Source: Mytilus galloprovincialis
Taxonomy: Eukaryota > Mollusca > Bivalvia > Mytilida > Mytilidae
Direction of reading: 5' to 3'
Assembly: GCF_965363235.1 (NCBI RefSeq)
Contig: NC_134841.1
Location: 36,795,440 to 36,859,439 of the forward strand
Length of the DNA: 64,000 nucleotides
Shown here: positions 12,336 through 22,700 of the stretch, in pieces
Layout: every line of letters begins with the position of its first letter
Numbering within the stretch: the first letter of the stretch is position 1
Program-made: the position numbers and the translations under genes
The notes under the pieces: model-generated
Database searches by the model: none
Seen by the model: the letters and a program-made list of their open reading frames with translations, nothing else
What the model was told of the DNA's origin: nothing

Positions 12336-12824
12336 GTTAAAAATAAACACTTATATGAAACACCTGCATGTTTTCGTAAAAGGTTTACAATAACAGAGTA
12401 TACTTGTATCTTTCCATATATGCATATATGTTTAAGGTAACCCTAAAAGTTCTATAAAAACCAAACATAAATTCCATTCTGCTCGCTGCAATATACTTTG
12501 AACTTTTTTTGTAGCACTAATGCTTCTTGACAGGTCTTGATTCAATCCTTTCGGGTTTATGAATCCAAAGTGGTAACCTATTGAAAGAAATAATAAAATA
12601 GCTCTTAAGCAAAAGTTTACAAACATATTAACAGCTTGTGCATGCAAATGATTGTTTTTAAGTTTGAAACAAAACTGGGTTAAGTGTTCATTGTGATGAT
12701 ATTTTAAAATGGCGAAACAAATCGCGACTTCAACTTTACCACTTGAAACTATTAGTGCAGTGAAGTCATTATTAGTGATCAAGGCCTTGAATATCGTACA
12801 AATTAAGAAAATATATACTTCATA

Positions 12825-13105
12825 ATAGATATAAGAAGATGTGATATGAGTGCCAATTAGACAACTCTCCATCCAAATAACACTTTATAAAAAAACGGGA
12901 AAACCAACGGTCTAATCTATATAAAAACGAGAAACGAGAAACAGGTATAAACTACATAAACAAACGACAACTACTGTTCATCAGATTCCTGTCTTAGAAC
13001 AGGTGCAAACATTTGCAGCGGGATTAAACCTTTTTAATGGTGCCAAACCTTCTCCCTTTTCTGAAACAATGGTATAACATCACAACATAGAAAACTCAAT
13101 CAAAA
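12825..13105 (-). repeat. family A' minus copy
   Basis: Reverse complement of the A' subtype: 'agaagatgtgatatgagtgcc', 'agacaactctccatccaaat', 'ggaaaaccaacggtctaatc', then 'tcctgtcttagaacaggtgc' and 'agcgggattaaacc'. The segment between the tail and the 'gtctaatc' block is deleted compared with 16965-17215. The long minus open frame 12432-12872 partly overlaps it and is rejected as a gene. Confidence 0.7.
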
Positions 13106-13338
13106 TAAGCCTGCTGTTGGTGAATGTTTCTACAGATGAATGGAAAGATCACAATGGGGAAATTGAAATAATGGGAATGGATTTCGTAAAGATTAGTTCT
13201 CAGTCGACCCTTATATTCAGTTTCTAGCTGTAATTCAAGCAGTGAAGCAGACTAAATCTAATCTGCTGTATACTATATTTCTTGTTCAATGGGATGGATG
13301 CGATCAACAAAGTCTGTGTATTTATTTTGACGTAATCA

Positions 13339-13500
13339 ATGGCGGATCCTAGACATTTCATAAGAGGTGGCTCATGTCTGCATAACAGGGGGATTGCTCC
13401 AGTCATGTTTCTTATTTGTGATTTCCTATATTATCAAAGATTTTTTCCCACAAAAGGGTGAGGGGCTGGCCCCTCGGCACCCCCCTTTAATCCGCCTCTG
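13339..13500. mobile_element. small element with 'ggcggatcc' ends
   Basis: Starts 'atggcggatccta' and ends 'taatccgcctctg', near-inverted termini, with an internal 'ggggctggcccctcggc' block. A shorter relative with 'ggcagatcca' and 'gaaccgccactg' ends sits at 21268-21356. Looks like a short non-autonomous element; target duplication not resolved. Confidence 0.5.
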
Positions 13501-13533
13501 GAAATTTAAATTGCAACTCGTGATGGAAATACT

Positions 13534-13915
13534 CAATCTATTTAAAAACCGATCTCTCATCGCTCCCGTTCTGATATGTCGCGTGGGAGATCTAACGAAA
13601 CCCGCTTTGAGGTCACATGTGAGTGACCTCGTAGGTGTGTCTTTTTCGACCAATGAAAATGAGTTTCCACGATCTTGAAAGTTTATCGTGAGGTAAAGGG
13701 ATGTAACTCATTTTATTTACGAAGAAATCGTCAGTCAAAAGAATTCATAAACTTTTTTGATTGGCTTATTGATAGGTCTTCAACTCATTTGCATATCATT
13801 ATAAATTCATAACTTCTAGTTCACTCACATGGGACCTCAAAGCGGGTTTCTTTAGATCTCCCACGCGACATATCAGAAAACGGGAGCGATGAGAGATCGG
13901 TTTTTAATTAGATTG
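13534..13915. mobile_element. MULE-like MITE with long inverted arms and 9-bp duplication
   Basis: The left arm 13534-13626 and right arm 13821-13915 are reverse complements. I count three mismatches and one 2-base gap over ~93 bases, starting 'caatcta(t/a)ttaaaaacc'. The 194-base interior has no open frame of note. The element is flanked by GGAAATACT at 13525-13533 and again at 13916-13924, a perfect 9-base direct repeat. Long inverted arms plus a 9-bp duplication are typical of Mutator-like elements, so this is probably a non-autonomous member. The very similar arms suggest recent activity or arm homogenisation. Confidence 0.85.
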
Positions 13916-13924
13916 GGAAATACT

Positions 13925-15832
13925 GTGCCTATTGCCGACTACACTCTAAAACGCATTACGGCATAGTTTAATCTACATTAAAACAGACATGCTTATTTAA
14001 CAAGTTTTCAATTGTGTCATGATAGTCAAATCTAATAATCTCATGAAAACACATATTTACCCCACACATCCTAGTTGAAATTTTTATTATACAAAGCAGA
14101 AAATTTACAATTAATTACGACGAAATTAAAAAATCAATAGGAAATGTAAAAGTCAGTACAAAACACTCGAGCGTGGTACTTTATTTGCAAAAGTGACCTC
14201 GTCATCCATGTGTGTAATGCGAATTAAATCATAAAATATCATGTCGTGCACATTTTAACGTGGGAAGACAATATTTTTCTCGCGAACATTATTCGTTATA
14301 TACACGTACGGTTAATATTATTAGGTTCATATTGCTGAATCTTTGAACTATTATTACTATTTTATTAGGACTCAATAGCAAATGCAGCCAATCTTCTTAG
14401 GCCCAAGGGGTTTCTGGTTAGACCTCTTTGTACAATATGTGACAAACACCCTTCCTTTTCATGAATGTGACTTACCGAATAAGACCATTTACCGGATTTG
14501 TAGTAACCACAATACTTTTGAACAACGTCACATATTTATGCATGTTCAACATGAGTAGGTATTACATCTACATTGCAGTTACTGAGAACTGCCATCGAAA
14601 ATTCGCTAGTATTAGAAAGAAATGACAAAACAAACTAATAAATACAAGTAGATTTTTTGGAAAATTGTTTGACCGAAAACAGGATGAAACTTGGACTTCA
14701 AGTAAGATGTATACTTTTCAGGGATAACATGAGCAAGTAAACTATAGTAAGGAATACCTCAAAGAGTTGTTGCAATGAGGTTGATTGCAAGAGGGAGGTA
14801 TGCGCAATCTCAATACACCGAACATTTTAACAATTATTAACTGTTCCATTTACCACGTAATTAAAAGAATCAAAGTCTGCACTACAGTCCGATCAAACAT
14901 TACGTGTCTGAACAATATGATTATAGATTTTCCATTTACAATGTAAGTATGTAACACAATGTTTATGACATTATCTTCAATGAAGTCAAATTATTTGGAA
15001 ATTCAAAAATAAATACAAACTCTTATATTGTATGCTCAAAAACGTCAAAAAAACATATGTGGCAACACTGATGGCAAAATGTGAACTGGTTAGAACCATT
15101 TCATAATCCTTACTTTATCTTTAATTCATTTTTAAAACACATGGATTACATTTGATTCCCTAGAAACTAAAACATTGGCATCAATCTTTAGCTATGACAA
15201 TCAATACATGTTTTTGGTCGGATTGTTGTCTGTTTGACACATTCCCCATTTCCATTCTCTATTTTATATTGTCTAGTTCGATTAATCGTACATCAATTGT
15301 TATGATAGAAAACAAGGAAAGTGTCATTTATTGATGATGCTGCCTTATGTACACGGACATCTCAATTTTGCAAGTCTGTGACATGTTTTTGACCTACATC
15401 ACACGAATGAGTGACTAGGATTCGCCACTTATGTAAAGCATAGACATTCTGAACGATTTGGTGTAGTATGCGTGAGGTAGCATACATTTTTATCACTATT
15501 TATTTAAATGTTTTGGTAAAGAGTGAAGATGTAACATATTTTAGGACAGGTAGGATAAGTATGAAGGTATAGGATGAAAGAGATGCACCCAAGTAAGCAT
15601 ATGTGTAGGAATGAAACGAAACGGATCGTATGTTCTAAAACAATGTGCAATACCAGGGAAGAATCACCTATCGTTCATGGATCATCCGTTATTGGATTGT
15701 ATTCCTACATAAAAAGCAAACTGTTGTAAGCAGTTGATGAATAGCATCATTTATGTTTTTTGTATATTCTGTAAAAGCTGATTATATCTTCGTTAATTAT
15801 ATATTTTTTTAATTCCGACGAAATAATATCTA
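13925..15832. other. intergenic with one family E fragment
   Basis: No gene supported. At about 14445-14560 'cttttcatgaatgtgac', 'taccgaataagacc' and 'tttaccggatttgtagtaa' match the E tail region (compare 47700-47760). The remainder is unique-looking A+T-rich DNA. Confidence 0.5.
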
Positions 15833-15838
15833 ATAACT

Positions 15839-16014
15839 GAGGGTCTGGATGGGGGGTCTGTTATTCTGTAAACATTTAATTTTCACCCTTTTTTTCTCTA
15901 ATCTTCAAACAATTAACCCCTTTTTTCTCTAATCTTCATTTTTTTGCTCGTTATTCTCTAATCTTCATTTTTAAGGGCATTATTCTTTAATCATTTAACC
16001 CCATCCAAACCCTC
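15839..16014. mobile_element. 176-bp MITE with 16-bp ends and 6-bp duplication
   Basis: Left end 'gagggtctggatgggg', right end 'ccccatccaaaccctc': 15 of 16 bases match as inverted repeats. ATAACT occurs immediately before (15833-15838) and after (16015-16020). The interior is made of ~27-bp pyrimidine-rich repeats of 'ttctctaatcttca'. A second left end is at 8640. Confidence 0.8.
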
Positions 16015-16020
16015 ATAACT

Positions 16021-16784
16021 GTTGTGGATAATAAATTGCACAGTTCGTAATCAAAAGACAAAGTAACCTTATTTTAACTATTATCTATTTTAAAGTATAT
16101 GCCCTTACGTTGACATTGTTATAAAAATAGACTTAATTTTAAATAATTGTTTGCTGTTTGATAAACTCAAAGACTCGCTACAGCGTTGACATTCGTATCA
16201 ATTAAACGGTTTCAATTAGTTTCTAAAATGTTAACTTCCATGAATAATTCACAGTCATCGACAGCTTAAAAATCTACTGTTAGCTTTGTTTGACTGGTAA
16301 CATACAATTTTGGTTCTCCTGACATATTATTGTCTGAATTTAATATGTTCAATCAAATCCTTTAAACCTTCAAAGTGACATACGTGACAAACGAAAAAAC
16401 CTCGATTGATATTTTTTTTGTGAAATACGTTATAGAATAAAAGCCTGTGGATTAAAGCTGGATAGACTTTTCAATCTGGTTGATTGATCAACTGTCACGT
16501 CTAGAAACAATATTAAATTTAGCTTATATGTCTAGTGGAAACAACTCTCATTAGAAAAAACAATGTGTTGGCATTTCGGTTTAAGGTATATAAAACCGAA
16601 TATATAAAATGCACTTTTACAGTTTTCGTTATTCCGTGTTTTTTCCAGATAAATGTTTTCAAAACAGTCTAAGCCGAATTGACAGTAAGACGGAAAAAAG
16701 TCATATTTTGTATTTTGTATACATTTATACTTTAACAAAGTTGTCTCAACCTTGAACTTATTTGGGTTTCTTTACTATGTTGAT
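16021..16784. other. intergenic, nothing recognised
   Basis: No exon or known repeat found in this A+T-rich stretch. Confidence 0.5.
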
Positions 16785-16862
16785 CTGAGCGTCACTAATG
16801 ATTCTTATGTAAATGAAACGCGTGTCTGGTGTATTAAATTATAAACTTAATACCTTTGATAA
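16785..16862 (+). repeat. family B fragment
   Basis: 'gagcgtcactaatgattctta', 'gaaacgcgtgtctggtgta' and 'cttaatacctttgataactg' correspond to the conserved end of family B. Confidence 0.65.
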
Positions 16863-16964
16863 CTGTTGGAATGTCGAAAAGTTCTATAATTTAATTGTGT
16901 ATTTCTTTGTCCTTAATGTGCAGTTTAAAATAGACAAAGGGAAGTAATTGAATGTTGTATGTAC

Positions 16965-17217
16965 AGTAGTTGTCGTTTGTTTATTTAAATTTTTACGTGT
17001 TTCTCGTTTCTCGTTTGTTATATAGATTTGTTTAGACCATTGGTTTTCCCGATTGATTTTACACTAGTTATATTGGGGCCCTTTATAGCTTGTTGTTCGA
17101 TGAGTGCCAAGGCTCCGTGTTGAAGGCCGTACATTGACCTATAATGGTTTACTTTTATAAATTGTTATTTGGATGGAGAGTTGTCTTATTGGCACTCACA
17201 CCACATCTTCCTATATC
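16965..17217 (+). repeat. family A' copy
   Basis: Contains 'gtagttgtcgtttgttta', 'agaccattggttttcccg', 'ttggggccctttatagcttg', 'ccgtgttgaaggccgtacat' and 'ggcactcacaccacatcttc'. Intact 3' part of the A' subtype. Confidence 0.75.
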
Positions 17218-17587
17218 TAATAACAGAATCGAATCGGTAATTGGCAAATGGACTATTAGGCAATTCTTCCAAATGTTTTGCTTCTTTACGTAAATCTCTT
17301 CAGCGTTGGAGCACACTCAGATTCAGTTGTGTTCCATTAACAGATATTTTTTTTGAAAATGTTAATCTATTTTATACATAGAAGTTATTTCAAAGTTAAA
17401 ATGTTGAAAGGGAATCCTCCAATGTAACATTGCACATGCACAAAATTCATTTACAGGAATGTACACATTATATACAGGCAGCAATCATAGCACGTTGGTA
17501 GATTTAATTTTAAAAGCAATGTCTAGCTAAATAAAATATATGAACGGTCAGCATTGATTTAAAGTTTCTCCTACATTACAGTCTTGA

Positions 17588-18130
17588 TTAACCTGACAAT
17601 GGTTTACTTAAACAAAGTGTGACTGGGATGGAGAGTTGTTTCATTGTCACCCATACCACATCTTCTAATTGAATAGTAAAACACAATATTGAATATAAGA
17701 TTGGTATTTTCAGTGTTTGGTACAAGTTGACTGTCACTGGGCACAGCCGTTCATTATAGAACGCTATGGGGAAAACCAGAGAACTCTTTTTGTCAGAAAA
17801 CACTGTCAAACACCCAACTGTACTATCCAAACTGATATGTGTCCACACTTGTTTAATTAATGAAATAAGTATCATATTAAATTTCGTATTTTCATCAAAG
17901 TTCCCAGAAATGAAAATACAATTTTCGCCAATATTCACAAAAATAAACTTTCGTTTAAAGAACATAAGCTTTAGTAAGATTTCTAGTTATAATTTATTTT
18001 GCATTTTTCATTTCGAGTCCTCTAATATCTTGGGTTTTGCTCTCATTGCTGAAGGTCGTTCGTTGACCTACACAGTTGTTATATTTTACATCATTTGTTT
18101 CTGGTTGAAGGTTGTCTCCTTATAGAATGG
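17588..18130 (+). repeat. two family A/A' fragments in one interval
   Basis: 17592-17672 carries the A' tail ('tggatggagagttgtttcat', 'ccataccacatcttcta', with small differences). 17995-18125 carries an A tail ('cgagtcctctaatatc', 'tcattgctgaaggtcg', 'ttgacctacacagttgtta', 'ggttgtctcc'). Between them lies unassigned sequence with two overlapping antiparallel open frames that I do not accept as genes. Confidence 0.55.
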
Positions 18131-18134
18131 ATAA

Positions 18135-18690
18135 TGAACACGGGGAAGGTGTCAAAGCGACAACAACCCGACCAAAGAGCAGAAAATAGCCCAAGGTCAC
18201 CAAAGGGTCTTCAATGCAGCGAGCAAATTAAGCATCCGGATGCGGTCTACAGCTTATTCCTAAAATGATGTATAATAAGTTCACAGAATGGACGACACAC
18301 TAAACTCCGAATCATAAATGAACAAAAATCTTAAACTAAACAAGACAAGCAAGGGATAGAGGTCCATGATTTGGAACAGGCGTAAAAAAAAATGCGCGTT
18401 TTGCGATATCTCAACCCACTCGGATACCTGTAGCCAATTTTGAATAAACAAACACACAGAATACGCATAGTAAAACTCGTTTCCAATGAAAACCGAGTCC
18501 AATGTTAAAATATGTAACGGGAGTAACTTACCAAAATGTCAATGATCAACATGAATTAACAAAGAACTAATACATGTAGCAGTCACTGACATGCCAGCTC
18601 TAGACATCAATTTAACTGACCGAAAGACTATGACTTCATCATATTAAAATCGAGTACCATCCTCCCGTTAGAGCTTTAAAGTAATACGCC
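18135..18690 (+). repeat. family D copy
   Basis: Begins 'cacggggaaggtgtcaaagc', then 'acaacccgaccaaagagcag', 'gggtcttcaatgcagcgag', 'gttcacagaatggacg' and 'tgtagcagtcactgacatg'. The same block order recurs at 39995-40560, and in reverse at 39742-39990. No long open frame. Confidence 0.75.
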
Positions 18691-18850
18691 AATCTAAATT
18701 ATACAAGAAGAACATATTTTTATATTAGCAATGACCGTATGCTGTAAATAAACTATTAAATGACAATTTTGCAAGAATGAAATATGAAAGATGCATTTTG
18801 TTTATGAAGACCTCAAATTGTGTATATATTAAATAATAATTGTTTAAAGG

Positions 18851-19114
18851 ACGAAAGAACAACGATCGAACGAACAAACGAACGATCGAACCAACCAACC
18901 AACCAATCAACCGACCAACGAACTAACGAACGAACAAACGAACGAACGAACGTACAAACGACGAACCAACGAAAGAACGACCGTACAAACGACGAACAAA
19001 CGAAAGAACGAACGAACGAACTAACCAACGAACGACCAAATGAACGAACCAACGAATCAACGAACCAACGAACCAACAAACCAACGAACCAACGGACGAA
19101 AGAACCAACGAAAG
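18851..19114. repeat. (GAAC)n-type simple repeat
   Basis: About 260 bases of interrupted 'cgaa', 'caac' and 'ccaa' tetranucleotides. Its stop-free nature on both strands gives several spurious open frames (RTNE-type on plus, SFVR-type on minus). Lies 630 bases before the start of the 963-codon gene. Confidence 0.95.
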
Positions 19115-19689
19115 TTTTTAATCAGATCAAAGCACTGTAGACCTAAAAGGAATCAAAACGGTTGCGTGAAATCAAATCAGTTGTTTGTCTTTATAAAATT
19201 TAGGAACCTATAAATATTGTCATAATATCACGGCACCAATTACGTTTCGGTGGAATTCGGGCTGCTCCTTAAGCATTCTTTGTAATGTTTTCAACTGTTA
19301 TTTGTATTTTGAATCGGTTTTCTTTTTATTCATGGTATTGTAATCGACTTATTTTTGCGAGAATTCATTTTTATTGGCGTATGAATTAGGGGGTCCGGGG
19401 GAAGAATTCTCCTTTTCCTAAATGTCTGAATCCGCGCCCAATTTTCGTATCTTCTGTATATTACTGATAGATGAATTGTCTGCAGATAAAAAAACTTTTG
19501 CAGTAATGTACCAAATTTACAAAACTAACTTGACAGACGTAAGACTATTATATGTGCGTTGCAATATAAAAGATTGCATGTGTTGTAAAGGTCGAGGTAG
19601 CGTAACGTCATAATAGAAGAAACGTTGTCAAAGTGACGGCACCTCCTATTCCTCACTTCACAGTTTCATCTGTCGCAGTAAGCAGTGAT

Positions 19690-19697
19690 TATAAAAG
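19690..19697 (+). promoter_or_regulatory. candidate TATA box
   Basis: TATAAAAG lies 47 bases upstream of the start codon at 19744. That would put initiation near 19720 with a 5' UTR of about 25 bases. No initiator or transcript evidence, so this is positional inference only. Confidence 0.35.
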
Positions 19698-19743
19698 AAG
19701 CAAACATATATTGAATTATTTCAATCAGTGAATACGAAAAATT

Positions 19744-22700
19744 ATGGAAGAAAGAACGAAGAAGGATCGGTAAGCATATTTAACATTACTAATGTTTAGA
19801 TTATGCTAGTTGATAATGTATGTATATTAAAGAAATATAGAACTGTACTGTACTTAATGTTCGAAATGTTTTGTTTAAATTTCTTTATTACCATTATAAT
19901 TTGTATAAATAGAACCATATGCAGCCTTGCAAGGGTAGTTGAATTAAAGTTATATAATTTGCTAGAAAACGAATCAAATTATTGCAACATAAGAATGCCC
20001 CTCCAGAAAAAAAAAGCAGCGCTTTAAACATTGACCGCAACTAAGTCAAAGTGGCATTTGGATTCAAAACCCACTACTCCTGGATCTTAGTATAATGATC
20101 GGATTTTTTTAAAAGATCTGAACGTACAAAAAGTAAATACGGTGTAAATTTTCGGTTATATAAAACTGTGGTCCAAAGTAGACAATTTATTAGCATCATT
20201 ACAAAACATAATAATAAATATAATGGCTGATTAGCAATATAGTCCTGTAAAGAAATCTTGAACTATTGGTCAACGAGGTACTATATCTCCGTATTTGTCT
20301 AGCAAACAGTCTCTTTGACCCCAAATTAAAACCTAATACCTCCGTTATACAAAACATCCTTCCTTTATACGGGTGATTCCTTTCTTTTTTCAGCTTGGAA
20401 AAAAATATGAAAACTTCCAACTTATTTTTTCTCTCTTTTGTAGTGATAAAGTCGAAAATATGGTACCAACAAAGCAGACTGTGCACAAGAAGACGACAGA
20501 AAGAAGTAAGTTTATTATAAGGAGCCACTTCGTCGCGTGTTATTCCCTCTTCAGTTTATTTTATCCCTGGAATAATAAGTGTTCGTTTTGAAAACAATTA
20601 CGGGGAGCTTGATTAGAACGGAATTCCTATGCGTTTATGCGATTTGATTTTGTTTAAATCTGACTATCCCAAAAACAAATTATACAATTAGTCAGAAATG
20701 TTAACCTGGGGAAAGGTACATAATTTGTCGAAGCTTTAAATAGACTTTGAAATAAGGTAACGAATGAGCAACGGAGCGGCTTTGCAAGACGCTAGAGCGT
20801 TCCGTGTAGTTCAGAATCTACCCCATGTATTTTAGTATTCAGTTACAATTCAAAGTATAATCGTTTTGCTTCGATTAGTGTGCTGCTAACTAATCCCCCC
20901 CCCCCCCTTTTCCCCGAAAAAAATTGTGTTTGAAAAAATATAAGGATCATAATTACATGTTTCTACACCGAAGTATACTGAGCAACATACTATCTCACTT
21001 TCTCACTTTGTTCTTCGATCAGGAATAATACTCAACAATAAAGGTGCACAATAAAACGAAATCATATTTCGTACAAATTAATTACAAATATCGTCTTCGA
21101 ATTATTAACATGTAGTTCCGTGCTGTTATAAGACTTATTGTAAATATGATTTGAAATACTCATAAAAATATCGTACATAACGTTGATGTATAAAAGTGAT
21201 ACCGAAATACAGCAGCAAGTATTACAGTATAGAACAGCATGGTGTCATCCCCAGTCCTATAACTTGCATTGGCAGATCCAAGATGGGAAGGGACCAATGC
21301 CGTAAAAAAAGGGTTCAAACCCCAGGAACTCTCCCCTCTTTTTGAACCGCCACTGATATGCATGTTCTATGTCTAGAACCTAGCCATAGATTATGGTCAT
21401 CTATACTTCATGTCCTTTCGGTAAAGTGTGGATGACAATTCTAAGTGCATCTTTTTTGTGAACAACTTTTCTTAACTCGGAGCTTGACATTATACAGATA
21501 CTTTTTAACCTGTATATTGACTTCTGTATGTCTTTTCTTTTATCTTGCTTTTAGTTTTGGTGCTATTTCATCATTTCGTTATGATATATTCCCAACTCAT
21601 TTATTCAAATTGCAAAATCGAACAGAAATAAACGATGACAATGGATAAGACTGAATGCAAAATGTCGATTGTCTAATGTAGATCAATATACCACATCATT
21701 TACTAATACAAAGCTTTGTGTATTTTGTAGTCGGATCAAGAAGCCAGAAGTTTGAGATAGAGTATGACACAGTGGAATACGTAGACAGGACAGGGAACGA
21801 GTAAGTCTAGTTTATCTTTAAACAAATATGGAATATGAGACAAAATTGAATATCAAATTTAATTATCTGTTAAAAAAAAAGTCCCAAAACCATAAAGTAC
21901 AGCAATATGTATAGTATTGCCACATTCTTACGACAATGGTATATCTTCGACAAAAAAACCCTACCAAAACGGATATGAAATTTCAAACTAAAGGAAATTT
22001 ACAAAAACTTAAACAAGAGACACTGATACATACCTTCAGCACAGAAAGACGAAAAAAATCAGGCAAACGAACATAATACCATCGAGTACATATAGACCAA
22101 ATGGCTTATAACTTAAAAAAAATATAAGAAAATAAGGAAAGCATGATAATAATGGTACACTACATTGGAATTCGACTGGAAGTCATTGGATGACACATGA
22201 CAACATATAAGGTTATCTTCTAAAAAATATATATGGTTTTGCATTCGTATTTGTATTGTCACCACTTTAGAATCGTAAATTAGGAATGACCATACTTTAT
22301 GTTTTAATGGGTTAGTAAATTTGGCCACTACTTGCTGATGGTGTGATAAGAGTCCAGTTCTATATAACTGATTTATGTGAAAAAATAACGTTATTTACTA
22401 GAATCATGTTTAAGAAGCGCTGTTTTATGTAGCGAATCGCTGAACATCTATTAACATTAAGAACAAAAATAAAACATCATTTCAGATTGCTTGCCAACTG
22501 GAAATGTTTAATTCAAGAAAAAGAGGAAGCAATCCATACAACCTCAAACAAACTACAAAACATGCAACCAAGCAAACTTTCCGAGAACAGGCTCAGACAA
22601 GAAATAGAGCAATGGATCGATTTTATAGAAGCTGACAGACATGTCATGAAGCGATGCATGCACAATCTACAAATTGCCATGAAAGATAGGCTTCATTACT

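Noticed and set aside
12432..12872. 146-codon minus-strand frame
   Set aside because: Its start lies in a family A' repeat and the peptide has no domain pattern; the adjoining + strand holds an RT fragment.
17588..18125. Two antiparallel frames (125 and 119 codons)
   Set aside because: Mutually overlapping, bounded by family A fragments, no recognisable protein features.
18813..19140. Open frames of 60-106 codons on both strands
   Set aside because: They are produced by the stop-free tetranucleotide repeat at 18851-19114; low-complexity RTNE or SFVR peptides in several frames at once.
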